Shown here: piece by piece, positions 33,858 to 43,797 of the stretch
Layout of the letters: each line of letters begins with the position of its first letter
Numbering within the stretch: position 1 is the stretch's first letter
From: Paraspadella gotoi
Lineage: Eukaryota; Chaetognatha
Assembly (NCBI GenBank): GCA_051294375.1
Contig: JBJCIZ010000040.1
Span: 228,330 to 292,329, forward strand
Direction of reading: 5' to 3'
Length of the DNA stretch: 64,000 nt
Notes under the pieces: model-generated
What the model was told of the DNA's origin: nothing
The model's input: the letters and a program-made list of their open reading frames with translations, nothing else
The model's database searches: none
Program-made: the position numbers and the translations under genes

Positions 33858-34168
33858 CTAACATAATTTGGTCAACTGACATAATTTGGTAAACTGACAT
33901 AATTTGGTCAACTGACTTAATTTGTTTAACTGACATAATTTGTTTAACTGACATAATTTGGTTAACTGACATAATTTGTTCAACTGACATAATTTGGTCA
34001 ACTGGCATAATTTTATCAACTGGCATAATGTGGTCAACTGGCAAAATTTTGTCAACAGGCATAATTTGGTCTATTGGCATAATTTTGTCAACTGGCATAA
34101 TTTGGTCAACTTGCAGAATTTGGTCAGCTGGCATATTTTTGTCAATTGGCATAATTTGGTCAATCAAT
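33858..34168 (+). repeat. 18-bp minisatellite
   Basis: About 17 copies of a unit like AATTTGGTCAACTGACAT with drift. Open frames on both strands over it are only the repeat translated. The same unit occurs at 33270-33320 and, inverted, at 38085-38420, always inside Helentron-like copies. Confidence 0.85.
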
Positions 34169-34442
34169 CAATCAATCAATGAATCAGAGAGAGATAGAGA
34201 GAAACTTTTAAAAATTCAAATAAATGTGTCTTTTGGTTTTCTAATTTGAACTCTTTTCCGCTCCAACGATTCCTGCAAATAATTTATATCCAGCTTTATC
34301 ACATCCTTTCCTACCCACACACAAAATTCCATTTCAATTTATCTATCCAATTTTTAATAAACATAACAATTATGAGTAAATTTAGATATTTGAAATTAAA
34401 GACAAAGTCTTGATACAGCAACGATTTTATTTTTATTGTACA

Positions 34443-34476
34443 GACAAGTTTTGGCTTTCATTCAAGCCTTCATCAG
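34443..34476 (-). ncRNA. Hammerhead-like motif C in PLE-2 3' region
   Basis: On the minus strand: CTGATGA, A, stem II GGCTT/AAGCC, then AAAA where GAAA is expected, then CTTGTC. The G12-type change would inactivate it. The rest, including outer stem I GCA/TGT and the distant CGATTTTAT stretch, equals motif D in the opposite arm. Confidence 0.6.
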
Positions 34477-34499
34477 TGCTTTTGACATTTTACAATTTT

Positions 34500-35300
34500 C
34501 ATGTTTTCCAAATTGACTTTGGAAGAGAGAGAGAGAGAGAAAAAGAGAGAGAGAGAGAGAAGAAATAGCCAACAAAGATATGAGACAGGACTGTTAGTAA
34601 TATTTTAATTAGCCTCCAATTTATTAATTCAACTTTTTGTCTCTCTTAAATTTTCTCAGTTCCAAAGTTTAATATTCATAGATTCCCAGGAACTCAGCGC
34701 CTATTTTGTAAACATTTTGTCTAAGTAGAATAAACAAAGGAAGAGAGACTAGAGGGAGGCCGAGATTTTAGTACATTCCATTTTTAGATTTCAAGGGATT
34801 AAGATGCAATATTTTATCATGGTTTAAATTACATTTTTACAACTGGGGCAATCTACAATTATTTCAGGTAACTTCAAAAACTAATTAGACAGATTATGCA
34901 TAATCCAGCTTCTCTATCCATCATCTTTTGAGGGCCACAGACCACGTTACCAACAGGACAGTGGTGAAATGTGAGGACAGGTTTAAGTTAGTAGAGAGAG
35001 AGAGAGAGAGAATGTGAGGGAAAAGAAATTAAATTTGTGAGTGAGGAGAGAGAGAGAGCGACAGAGAAGCAGAGGTTAACATTTGGTAAGAAAAGTTACT
35101 TTAGAAAATGTACAACAATGGTAAATTTAATAAATAAGTAGACAGACTTAAACAAACTAAAATATTTAAATTAATTCAGATAAAAATTAATAAAGGAGTG
35201 AAGTTTAGATGAAATTGAAATAAAGATGTTGAGGGATAGGTAAGTGAAAAAAGTAGAGAAAAATTAGAAAAAGAAAAAGCTCAAAATGAGCTGGCCCCCC
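34500..35300 (-). other. PLE-2 3' non-coding region, GA-rich
   Basis: Non-coding, with (GA)n tracts at 34527-34560, 35000-35012 and 35046-35060 (pyrimidine-rich on the element's sense strand) and the 'tctttgttgg' block. These are the same blocks in the same order as in the free hammerhead repeats. This ties those repeats to the PLE 3' region. Confidence 0.6.
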
Positions 35301-35309
35301 CCCCCGGTT

Positions 35310-36250
35310 CAACAATGGGGATGCTGACGATGTGGTCGGGTCATTGGTTTGTCATAGGCTGAGAGGCTATTGTGGTGGAGTGCGACATGGACGGGTCCGG
35401 TAGAGACCCAGGCGGAAAGAGGCCAAGTGCAACTCGAATATCTCTCAGGCCTGATAAACCTGCCGACGGCCCTCATCTCGCCTGTTTTGCAACGGGAATT
35501 ACAGACTCCCTCTCCTCCTCCTGTAACCGTCTTTTTGGTGGGCGCCCGATCGAGGAGAGTCGGACTGGGTTGTTGCAGGAGAGGATGAGGCATCGGACAT
35601 CCCTTGCGTATCGGGAGGTCTCCGCCTGGCCCGTTGAGTGGGGACAGGGGAGTCATCGTGCGGCTGTGGTGGAGAAGGGTGCTCCACCAACACTTTTATA
35701 AGCGAATCATAGCTAGGAGGGAGGTCGAATCGTCCTCCATCACGGTTCAGAAGGGCTCGAGGGCTTTGATGTAAATCGCCTCTCTAATACATCTTGAGAA
35801 CCAGTTTGGGTCATGGGACAGCACAAGACAGTCAGTTTCTCTGAACAGATGGCTAGTATTTGCCGAATGCTCTGCTACTGCCGGCAGGAAGTGACCACGT
35901 GAGTCACGGTAAGGCTTTGTGTGCTGTTTGAACCGATCTGTCAGAGACTTCCCTGTCTCACCCACGTATGCTGCTGTGCAGGCTTGGTTGCCCGCCCCTG
36001 CACTGGCCGCTCCTGATGTTTTCGGTCTGGGGATTTTGTCTTTCGGTTTCACCAAATGCTCACGTAAAGAGCCGCGGGTCGTCACTGAAGTGGAGATCCC
36101 CTGCTTTCCTAGCACCCGCACCAATGATTCAGTGATCCCCTGGTGGTAGGGGCGGGACAGGCAACCCACGTTCTGAGGACGTTTCTGCTTAGTTTCCAGT
36201 TGCGCTGTTGTGGGCGCGGGAGACTGTTCGGCAGCAAGGTCCTGCCCTTC
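35310..36250 (-). pseudogene. PLE-2 GIY-YIG endonuclease
   Basis: Minus-strand frame 36169-35747 carries QACTAAYVGETGKSLTDRFK-type words (YVG motif, R...QHT helix), then HLFRETDCLVLSHDPNWFS and CIREAIYIKALEPF, the Arg/Glu helix of GIY-YIG nucleases. The product cuts target DNA for PLE integration. The frame also continues upstream of 36169 and shifts relative to RT near 36250. After 35747 the reading continues in another frame with Pro/Ser-rich residues to about 35310. GC content is far above the host sequence. Confidence 0.8.
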
Positions 36251-36253
36251 CTC

Positions 36254-37366
36254 CTAGGGGTTGGAGGTTGGACTTGCGTCAGCGGCTACTTGGGCAGCCC
36301 CTTGGTGGCCACTGCCCTCAACCAGGTTCTGCCAATACCTGGCCTTTTTGTAAGCCCACAGAGGGTAACCATTGAGCGCCAAAGCCCTTCTGACATGCTC
36401 AAGCTTGGCGGCCCGGAGCTCGGGGGTCGACGGAATCAGTGCGGCTCTCCTGGTAAGGGACCTGACCGTGGCAAGCTTGTGAGACAAGGGGGCATGTGAA
36501 TCGAAAGGAATGTATTGGTCAGTGTGGGTTGGTTTGCGATAGACAGAAAACTCCAATGAGCCGCCCTCTTTGCGCTTTATAAGCACATCGAGCATTGTAA
36601 TTTGTCCATTCACCTCCTTTTTACATGTCCACTTGATACTTGCTTCAATGCTGTTCAGGTGGGTTAGAAGGGTATCGACCACATCCCTTTTCACGGCCAG
36701 TATTGTATCGTCTGCTTTTCGATACCAGAAGAGGACTGACTCTGCCCCATGCAGAGATCGGAAGGATTCCAAAGCTTCCACCTCATACTATGAGTCATAG
36801 TCCTCCATATAAAAATCTGCCAGAGGACTTGATATCGACTTGCCCATCCCTAAGCCACCAGGCTGGGCATAGTANNNNNNNNNNNNNNNNNNNNNNNNNN
36901 NNNNNNNNNNNNNNNNNNNNNNNNNNNNNNNNNNNNNNNNNNNNNNNNNNNNNNNNNNNNNNNNNNNNNNNNNNNNNNNNNNNNNNNNNNNNNNNNNNNN
37001 NNNNNNNNNNNNNNNNNNNNNNNNNNNNNNNNNNNNNNNNNNNNNNNNNNNNNNNNNNNNNNNNNNGTTCCTGGGGGATATTAGTAAACATACTTTGCAA
37101 GTCGCATGAGACCAAGAGATGAGTATCAGGCACTGTGATATGCTGCAACTTATCCGTCAGATCGACAGAGTTCCGGAGGTGGTGTTGGTTTCCGACGAGA
37201 GGAGTGATAATGCGTCCCAGCTCCTTCGTCATTCCATTAAAAATGGAATTGCGGGCAGAAACGATCGGGCGTAACGGCAAATCGGGCTTATGCACCTTCA
37301 GTTGACTGAAGAAAAGGGGCGGCTGCATTGAGTCAGGATTGACTCTGTGAAATACTGACGCGGGAC
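36254..37366 (-). pseudogene. PLE-2 reverse transcriptase (with assembly gap)
   Basis: Reading from 37328: PLFFSQLKVHKPDLPLRPIV and ITPLVGNQHHLRNSVDL, then LVSCDLQSMFTNIPQE (first catalytic Asp region). Then comes the gap, and from 36781 SVLFWYRKADDTILAV, where the usual Y-V-D-D box reads K-A-D-D with both Asp kept. The LDVLI block and VYRKPTHTDQYIPFDSH follow. The order and motifs are those of Penelope RT. The N-terminal continuation (GTYKLLPKDPTLAYRAHIQT) lies at 40345-40448, beyond the MITE insertion. Confidence 0.82.
36875..37066. other. Assembly gap (192 N)
   Basis: A run of 192 Ns inside the PLE-2 RT palm. The reading frame on the two sides is compatible with a normal RT if the gap size is about right. 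Confidence 0.98.
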
Positions 37367-38004
37367 AGTATTCACTAAGGCGTAGTAAAATTCTGATTTT
37401 AACTTTAATTAAAATTATAAAAGTGAGGAACGAACAACATTATACTAATGAACATTTATGTAATAAAAAAAAATTATAATAAATTTTACAATTTACGCAG
37501 TAGGCCATATTTATACTAGTACTAAACCAATAAATGTTAAAATTTTAAAACAGTTTTTTCTAAGATTTTTCTGCAGATTTGGATTCGTCCTAAGTTGGTA
37601 AAAAAGAAATATAACTCTTTTTGAAAAATTCCTTCATTAAGTGGGTCAAAAATTAGAATAAAGCTATGTTTGAAGCTGAAAATTAACTTTTTATATATTA
37701 AATATAGTTTTTAGTCTCTGCTCTATCGAATTCACTTTTGTCGGTCCGTCGGTCGCCCCCTCAATATTGTCGGGCACACACTTATATCATGTCAGAACAT
37801 CGAATTATGATAAATTATGCAAAAAAAACGATGTCCGTTCCGTCCGTCCGTCCGTCCGTCGTCCGTCCGTCCCACCTTAGCAAAAACTCCAATTACTCGT
37901 GATTGGATGGATGGAATCGTAGGAGTGGAAAAGAGTTCAAATTAGAAAACCAAAAGACACATTTATTTGAATTTTTTAAAGTTTCTCTCTCTCTATCTCT
38001 TCTC

Positions 38005-38069
<65 letters not shown>

Positions 38070-38420
38070 ACCTAATTACGACAATTGACAAAAATATGCC
38101 AGTTGCCAAATTCTTAAAGTTGACCAAATTATGCCAGTTGACAAAATTCTGGCAAGTTGATCAAGTTCTGCAAGTTGACCAAATTATGCCTGTTGACCAA
38201 ATTATGCCAGTTGACCAAATTAGGACAGTTGATAAAATTATGCCAGTTGACAAATTATGATGCCGGTTGACCCATTATGCTTAATTGATCAAATTATGTC
38301 AGTTGACCAAATTATGTCAGTTGACCAAATTATGTCAGTAGACCAAATTATGTCAGTTAACCAAATTATGTCAGTTGACAAAATTATGCAAGTTGATTAA
38401 ATTATGCAAGTTGACCAAGT
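38005..38420 (-). repeat. (TGAT)n and 18-bp minisatellite in Helentron copy 4
   Basis: About 15 TGAT units pass into about 18 units of an 18-mer like GACCAAATTATGCCAGTT, the complement of the array at 33858-34168. Confidence 0.85.
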
Positions 38421-39099
38421 TAGCTTATTACCACTTAATTATCGATTGACCTGGAATTTTTGTATGTGAGTAGAAAAGTGTGTGATTGAACAGGAAACCA
38501 AGTTTCGATGGAATCTTTTTCAGTGGAAATGAGTTTAAATGGAAAAAAACAAAAAACCTGTTTCAACTAATTGATTATGATTCTTTTTCCTTTTATATTA
38601 AATGTATATGCAGGATGTATTAATAAATCAAATAATTAATCAGTTAATTAATCAATAATTAATTAATCAGTCATCAATCGATCCATCAGTCCCACCTTAG
38701 CAAAAAAGCTCTAATAACTCGTGATTGGCTGGTTGGATTAGAATGAAATTTTGTGTGTGGGTAGGAAAGTGTGTGATAAAGCTGGATATAAAGTTTCGAC
38801 GGAATCGTGTGAGTGGATATGAGTTTAAAATGGAAAAAAACATAAGTCGCATTTACTAAAATCTTTTTACTTATTTTAACCAATAAAAACTCTAATTAAT
38901 CATAATTGGATGGATAGATTGAGTTCAAATTTTTTGGGTGGGTAGAAAAATGTGTAACGATGCTTGATATAACAGTTTTTGGTGGAAACGTAACGAGTGG
39001 GAATGAGTTTAAATTAAAAAAATATGAGTCACATTTACTTGAATCTTTTAATTTATTTTAACCCATAATAGATTGAGATGAAATTTTGTGAGCGGGTAG

Positions 39100-39105
39100 A
39101 GAGAG

Positions 39106-39139
<34 letters not shown>

Positions 39140-39168
39140 AAAAAATTAGCATAAGAACGTCGCCAATT

Positions 39169-39199
<31 letters not shown>

Positions 39200-39860
39200 A
39201 GAAGAGAAAGAAAAGAGAGAGCAGTAAATGAGCATAAAGGATCGTCGCAATTGCATAAGAGAGAGAGAGAGAAGAGCAGGAAAAATTAGCTTAAGGATCG
39301 TTGGGCAATTGCAGAAGAGAGAGAGAGAGAGTCGAGGATTAAAATTAGCAAATAAAAAAGTTGTTATTTACTACTGAATAAAAATACTTAAAATACTTAC
39401 AAAATACATAAAATTGATAAAATTATTATTTCGATAACATTGTTTAATCACACACATGCAATAGTATCTAAGTAAAGGCGGGCCAAAATTGAACATCTTT
39501 TATAACTTCTAGTTCTCTTTAAAAATTTTTTTTTCTTTTTAACTACTAAATCGATTTTCAATGTAACTTTTTTGAATTAAGTCATTGGGTTGTTGCACTG
39601 AAGCTTTTAAATATTTATTAATATATAATCAATTATATATAGTTGAGGAATTGTGCGTGGGAAATGAGTTTAGATGGAAAACATAAAGTCACATTTACTT
39701 GAATCTTTAATATTAATGTTACTAATAATGTTTTACTTAATTATTAATTAATTAATGTGAAAATGATGCAAGTTAAAAGAATTCTTAAAAGCATAAAGAT
39801 CGTGTCGCAATTGCATAAAAGAGAGAGAGAGAGAGTGAGAGAGAGAGAGAGAAGGAGACA
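39100..39860. repeat. (GA)n arrays with short spacer repeats
   Basis: Four GA tracts (39108-39138, 39175-39200, 39259-39272, 39316-39332) separated by near-identical spacers containing 'aaaattagc' and 'gcaattgca', and a fifth near 39820-39851. The spacer-tract units of about 70 bp look like a young tandem expansion. Confidence 0.6.
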
Positions 39861-40344
39861 TAAAATAAAATAGAGATATTTGTTTTGTTTTGATAAAATG
39901 TAAACAAAACATATTTAATAATGGTCCTAACCCAATTTTAAGGACATCGATGATGATAAGTTGAATATAAATTTAAAAATTAATTATTACATATTAAAAT
40001 GAATTAATTAATTAATTAATTAATTAATTATTGTAGGCAGATCCGACATTGTTTGCTAACCTTGTTTTAATTTTTAACCCACTTAATGAAATAATTTTTA
40101 AAAATGATTTATATTTTCTTTTATCAACTTTTGACGAGGAATTCAAATCTGCAATCAAAATTTAAAAAAGCCTATTTTGAATTTTTCTATTTATAAGGAT
40201 AGTACTATATATAATATAGCCTACTGCGAAATTAAAAAACATAAAATTAATTTTTTTTACAAATTAATGTCCACTGATGGTATGTTGTTCATAATTGACT
40301 TTTAGAATTTTCGAATGTAACTTTCACTATGCCTTAGTATTCAC

Positions 40345-40448
40345 GTATCTTGCTTGTGACTGTCTGGATGTGAGCTCTGTATGCAAGAGTCGGATCCTTT
40401 GGTAGTAACTTGTACGTACCCCTGTCTGCCATAATTTTTAATACCTTG
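40345..40448 (-). pseudogene. PLE-2 RT N-terminal piece
   Basis: The minus strand reads MADRGTYKLLPKDPTLAYRA, the conserved entry segment of PLE RTs, and ends at the MITE duplication. Across the MITE it continues in the piece ending at 37366. Confidence 0.65.
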
Positions 40449-41314
40449 ATGAGGGCCGTCGGCAGGTTTATCAGGCTTGAGATATTCGAGTTGCACTTGG
40501 CCTCTTTCCGCCTGGGTCTCTACCGGACCCGTCCATGTCGCACTCCACCACAATAGCCTCTCAGCCTATGACAACACAATGACCCGACCACATCGTCATC
40601 ATCCCCCATTGTTGACCCGGGGGGGGCAGCTCATTTTGAGCTTTTTCATTTTTCTTATTTTTCTCTTACTCTTTCACTTACCTATCCCTCAACATCTTTA
40701 TTTCAATTTCATCTAAACTTCACTCCTTTATTAATTTTATCTGAATTAATTTAAATATTTTAGTTTGCTTAAGTCTGTCTACTTATTTATTAAATTTACC
40801 ATTGTTGTACATTTTCTAATGTAACTTTTCTTACCAAATGTTAACCTCTGCTTCTCTGTCTCTCTCTCTCCTCTCCCTCACTCACAAATTTAATTTCTTT
40901 CCCTCACATTTCCTCTCTCTCTCCTCTCTCTCTCTACTAACTTAAACCTGTCCTCACATTCACCACTGTCCTGTCTCATATCTTTGTTGGCCATTCTTCT
41001 CTCTCTCTCTCTCTACCCAATTTTCATTTATATCTTTAAATACTTTTCAACTTGTTAATATCGTTTTGTAAATTGATGTAGCTTTTAGGGGCACAATGTA
41101 GCCCAAAGCCCGTTTCTTTAATACAATTCAATTCAATTCAATTCTGCTCTCTCTCTTTCTCTCTCTCTTTCTTCCAAAGTCAATTTGGAAAACATGAAAA
41201 TTGTGAATTGTCAAAAGCACTGATGAAGGCTTGAATGAAAGCCGAAACTTGTCTGTACAATAAAAATAAAATCGTTGCTGTATCAAGACTTTGTCTTTAA
41301 TTTCAAATATCTAA
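40449..41314 (+). repeat. Inverted 3' arm of PLE-2
   Basis: Inverted near-copy of 34386-35476: the GC-rich C-terminal tail sequence, the GGGGGGG stretch at 40619, pyrimidine tracts at 40860-41010 and the hammerhead-like motif D. It starts abruptly at the junction with the RT N-terminal piece. Confidence 0.8.
41220..41253 (+). ncRNA. Hammerhead-ribozyme-like motif D
   Basis: CTGATGA (41220-41226), one A, stem II GGCTT/AAGCC with a 6-nt loop, GAAA, short stem III AC-TT-GT and cleavage triplet GTC ending at 41253. Outer stem I is GCA before with TGT after; a further possible pairing uses CGTTGCTG downstream. All core bases are intact. Predicted cut after 41253. It lies in the PLE-2 3' arm. Confidence 0.7.
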
Positions 41315-41709
41315 AAACACAATGAAAGAAAGTATAATCACAAAAAGTAAATTTAGGTAAAAATACTTCAAGTAAATATGACTTTTGTTTTTTCCATTTT
41401 AACGCATTTCCACTCGCACGATTCCATCGAAACTTTATATCCAGCTCAATCACACACTTTCCTACCATCATACAAAATTTCATGTCAATTGCTCTATCCA
41501 CTCATGAGCAATTGGCGTTCAAATAGTGAAATATATTTTTTTGTTTTTTCCATTTAAACCAATTTCCACTCGCACGATTCCCTCGAAATTTCATATCCAT
41601 CTCAATCACACATTTCCTACCCACACACAAAATATCATACCAATCCATCCATTCAATCACGAGTAATTGGAGTTTTTTTGCTAAGGTGGGACGGACGGAC
41701 GGACGGACG

Positions 41710-41741
<32 letters not shown>

Positions 41742-41775
41742 GACGGACATCTTTTTTTTTTTTGCATAATTTATC

Positions 41776-42121
41776 TAGAACAAAGTTTGAAGAGAGATTT
41801 AACAACGATTTTTATTTCATAGTGAAACGGACATGTTTCGACTCACATACGAGTCTTCTTCAGCGCCAATTCAATTTGTGAATTTGAAGAGAATTTTGTG
41901 CATAAAGAAAGAGAGAGAGAGAGAGAGAGACAGAGCAAAGTTTCCAACACAGAGTTTGAGAGAAAGGATAGTGTTCAGTTTTTTATTAGGGACAGGTGAA
42001 GGTGAGGACAGAGATAGTTTGTGAAAAGAAATTGAAATGGAGAGAGAGAGAGAGAGAGACAGTGCCTTAAAATATATTACATTATGAAATGTACAACAAT
42101 GTTAAAATTTGGTAAACTTTA
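41776..42121 (-). mobile_element. Hammerhead-bearing non-coding repeat, copy E
   Basis: 346-bp insertion in Helentron copy 3 with ATAATTTATC on both sides (41766-41775, 42122-42131). On the minus strand: 'gttgtacattt' block, (CT)n, 'cctcaccttcacctgtcc', 'ctctgtgttggaaac', (CT)n, hammerhead-like core (41863 to 41830), and an AT-rich 70-bp tail. It has no open frame. The core reads CTGAAGA (position 7 is known to tolerate change), A, stem II GACTC/GAGTC, GAAA, AC-AT-GT, GTC, with stem I CG/CG. Confidence 0.75.
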
Positions 42122-42252
42122 ATAATTTATCATAATTCGATGTTCTGACATGATATAAGTGTGTGCCCGACAATATTGAGGGGGCGGACCGACGGACCGA
42201 CAAAGTGAATTATAGAGTCGGGATCTGCTGATAAGCAGATCCGACTAAAAAC

Positions 42253-42784
42253 TATCGTGAATACTAATCTGTAGTTTTTTTCTTTTTACTAATAGTAATA
42301 TAGTAGCCCATTTAACCTATTTTGTTCTACCCTTATATAATGTCAAAATTTAAAAATATTTTTTTTGTAATTCTGATAATAACAGAATCAGATTCCTTAT
42401 AAAAAATTTACAAAGAAAATAGAAATCTTTTTTAAAAATAATGTCATTAAGTAGGTTTAATTTAAAAAAAACTATATTTGTAATTATATATTTTTACAAT
42501 TATGACCAACTTAATAAAAAAATTTAAAAAGAATTCTACTTTTTTCAATCAAATTTTACTAATGAATTCAAATCCGGTGTTGCAATTTCAAAATTTTCAT
42601 TTTGAAATTATAACCTTTTATATACTTCCTAGTTATCACTATAATAAATAAAACTCACTAATGCTAAAGTTTAAAATGAAAAAATAGATTTAGCAAAGTA
42701 TTTTTTTAGTTGCTGTGATAGTGAGCTGATCCAGCCTTGTTTGCTCAAAATGTTTAATAAAATTTTCTTATATCATGTTTGCAG
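42253..42784. other. Intron 6 end: diverged foldback sequence and a Helentron terminus
   Basis: About 42410-42600 resembles a worn copy of the palindromic MITE ('cattaagtaggttt' against 'gaccaacttaataa'). At 42724-42752 a diverged Helentron terminus (GCTGATCCAGCCTTGTTTGCTCAAAATG) lies 32 bp before the exon 7 acceptor. Confidence 0.4.
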
Positions 42785-43012
42785 CCTGGGCAATTTCAAA
42801 GAAGAAAAGGGCAAACAGCCTGTAAAACATGTCCTAAAGCATTTTTTTCAAGTAAACCGGGATCTATCTCATGTAGCAGATGTAAAGAAGGCAGTATAAA
42901 TGATAAAACTGGAGTTTCTGAATGCACTATTTGTGAGCCTGGGACGATTTCTGTGGATGCTGTTATATGCAAAGAGTGTGGAGTGGGCAAGTTTTCTATG
43001 AAAAGTAAAAAA
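42785..43012 (+). CDS. Exon 7, Cys-rich repeats
   Basis: 228 nt, phase 0 on both sides, acceptor TTTGCAG and a perfect GTAAGT donor. It starts with PGQFQRRKG, completing the CTLCP of exon 6, then CKTCPKAFFSS, CSRCKEGSINDKTG, CTICEPGTI and CKECGVGKFSMKS. These are four CxxC units of the same extracellular repeat. Confidence 0.9.
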
Positions 43013-43074
43013 GTAAGTAATTTTAAATACTAAATATTGTGATATAATCCTTTCTTTTCATTGTGTTTAGGATT

Positions 43075-43185
43075 TAGAAAGAGTTTGATATAAATTTTCA
43101 ACAACGATTTTTTATTTTCATAAAGAAAAAGGATATGTCTCGGCTTATATTTCAAGCCTTTACGAGTTTGTGAAACATTTTGCCA
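43075..43185 (-). ncRNA. Degenerate hammerhead-like motif F
   Basis: The minus strand keeps stem II (GGCTT/AAGCC), GAGA in place of GAAA, ACATATC, and the downstream AAAAATCGTTGTTGAAA. CTGATGA is replaced by CTCGTAA. It is a dead copy, useful as evidence for the family only. Confidence 0.5.
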
Positions 43186-43797
43186 ATATTTCATAAACTG
43201 TTAAACACTGATAAAGTGACTTTATTTTCACTGATAAAGTAACTTTATTTTCACGTGTATTTCTCTTTGAGTAAAAAACTTTTTTAACCCTTGCATTTAT
43301 GACATTTACTGCATCAAGTTTTTTATTCCTTATAGTAGGGGTAGCTGCACTCAATGGGGAGAGTCAAAAATTTAGGGCGAGTACAAGCTCAAACGAAAAT
43401 TTGTACATTTTCAAGTATACTTTCAATGGACAAAAAATTTCTTATATGGCTCTAAACCCTAGTAATTATTGTTTTAATATTTATTTATAGATAAGAAAGG
43501 CCAAAAATTTTTTTTAAAAATCTGAATTTTAAAACTAGATTCAGAGAGCTCATAAAAACTTGTCTACACAAGGTATACTTCTTTTTTAAATATTTTTATC
43601 ATAAGTAAGTCAAAAATAAGAAAAACTCTAAAAAAATCGTTATCATCATCATCTTTCGATTTTATCAGTTTTTTATATTTTTTACTGAGAAAACGTAAGA
43701 AAAGCTGTAATTATATTTCTTGTTTAACTTTTTATGCTCTATCAGAATCCATCAAAAAAATTTTAGATTTCCAAAATTTTTTTTTCTTTATATAGTA
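43186..43797. other. Intron 7, no gene seen
   Basis: AT-rich sequence with a 20-bp tandem near 43212-43250 ('gataaagt(g/a)actttattttc'). No coding signal. Confidence 0.45.

Larger units (their letters stand above)
37713..40064 (-). mobile_element. Helentron-like element, copy 4, inside MITE 1
   Basis: Ends defined by comparison with the unbroken MITE. The MITE reads ATAG-T-run-AATTTTTAACCC, while here AGTCTCTGC...GCAGATCCGACATTGTTTGCTAACCTTG is inserted in the T-run. Inside: (GTCC)n at 37845-37872, (TGAT)n at 38005-38065, the 18-bp minisatellite at 38085-38420, several degenerate internal blocks (38690-39110), and GA tracts. Length is about 2.35 kb with no open gene. Confidence 0.7.
37376..40336. 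mobile_element. Palindromic MITE 1 (8-bp TSD), split by Helentron copy 4
   Basis: Ends TAAGGCGTAGT...ACTATGCCTTA with an exact 8-bp duplication GTATTCAC on both sides (37368-37375, 40337-40344). The two halves (37376-37712, 40065-40336) are inverted repeats of each other and match the uninterrupted copies at 58600-59213 and 61293-61894. It sits inside the PLE-2 RT, so it is younger than PLE-2. 8-bp duplications suggest a hAT-like transposase, which is inference. Confidence 0.82.
34386..41345 (-). mobile_element. Penelope-like element PLE-2 with inverted 3' arm and hammerheads
   Basis: Flanked by an exact 11-bp duplication (AGTAAATTTAG). The minus-strand body runs from about 40448 through N-terminal RT, the RT core with an N gap, and GIY-YIG endonuclease to a GA-rich 3' region that ends with a hammerhead-like motif (34443-34476). 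An inverted copy of the 3' region lies at 40449-41314 on the + strand, with its own motif at 41220-41253. The arms diverge exactly at 35476/40449. A MITE with a Helentron inside (37376-40336) interrupts the RT N-terminus. The layout is the same as in PLE-1. Confidence 0.82.
33207..42252 (+). mobile_element. Helentron-like element, copy 3, split by PLE-2
   Basis: One element in two pieces. The 5' end GAGCAAACAATGTCGGATCTGCC lies at 33207; an 18-bp minisatellite and internal blocks follow up to 34385. After PLE-2, internal blocks, (GGAC)n and (GACA)n continue from 41346 to the 3' hairpin GATCTGCTGATAAGCAGATC at about 42221-42245 and TAAAAA. The pieces are joined by an exact 11-bp duplication, AGTAAATTTAG (34375-34385, 41346-41356). 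It was later hit by a hammerhead repeat at 41776-42121. No helicase gene is present, so it is non-autonomous. Confidence 0.65.

Noticed and set aside
33858-34168. Possible CRISPR array
   Set aside because: The units are contiguous 18-mers without unique spacers, and the genome is animal.
33847-34182. Open frames with repeating MPVDQI or LCQLTK peptides
   Set aside because: They are the 18-bp minisatellite read in frame, with no start context or conservation.
36640-37328. Proteins running through the N gap
   Set aside because: The plus-strand frame is a shadow of the PLE reverse transcriptase, and the gap residues are unknown.
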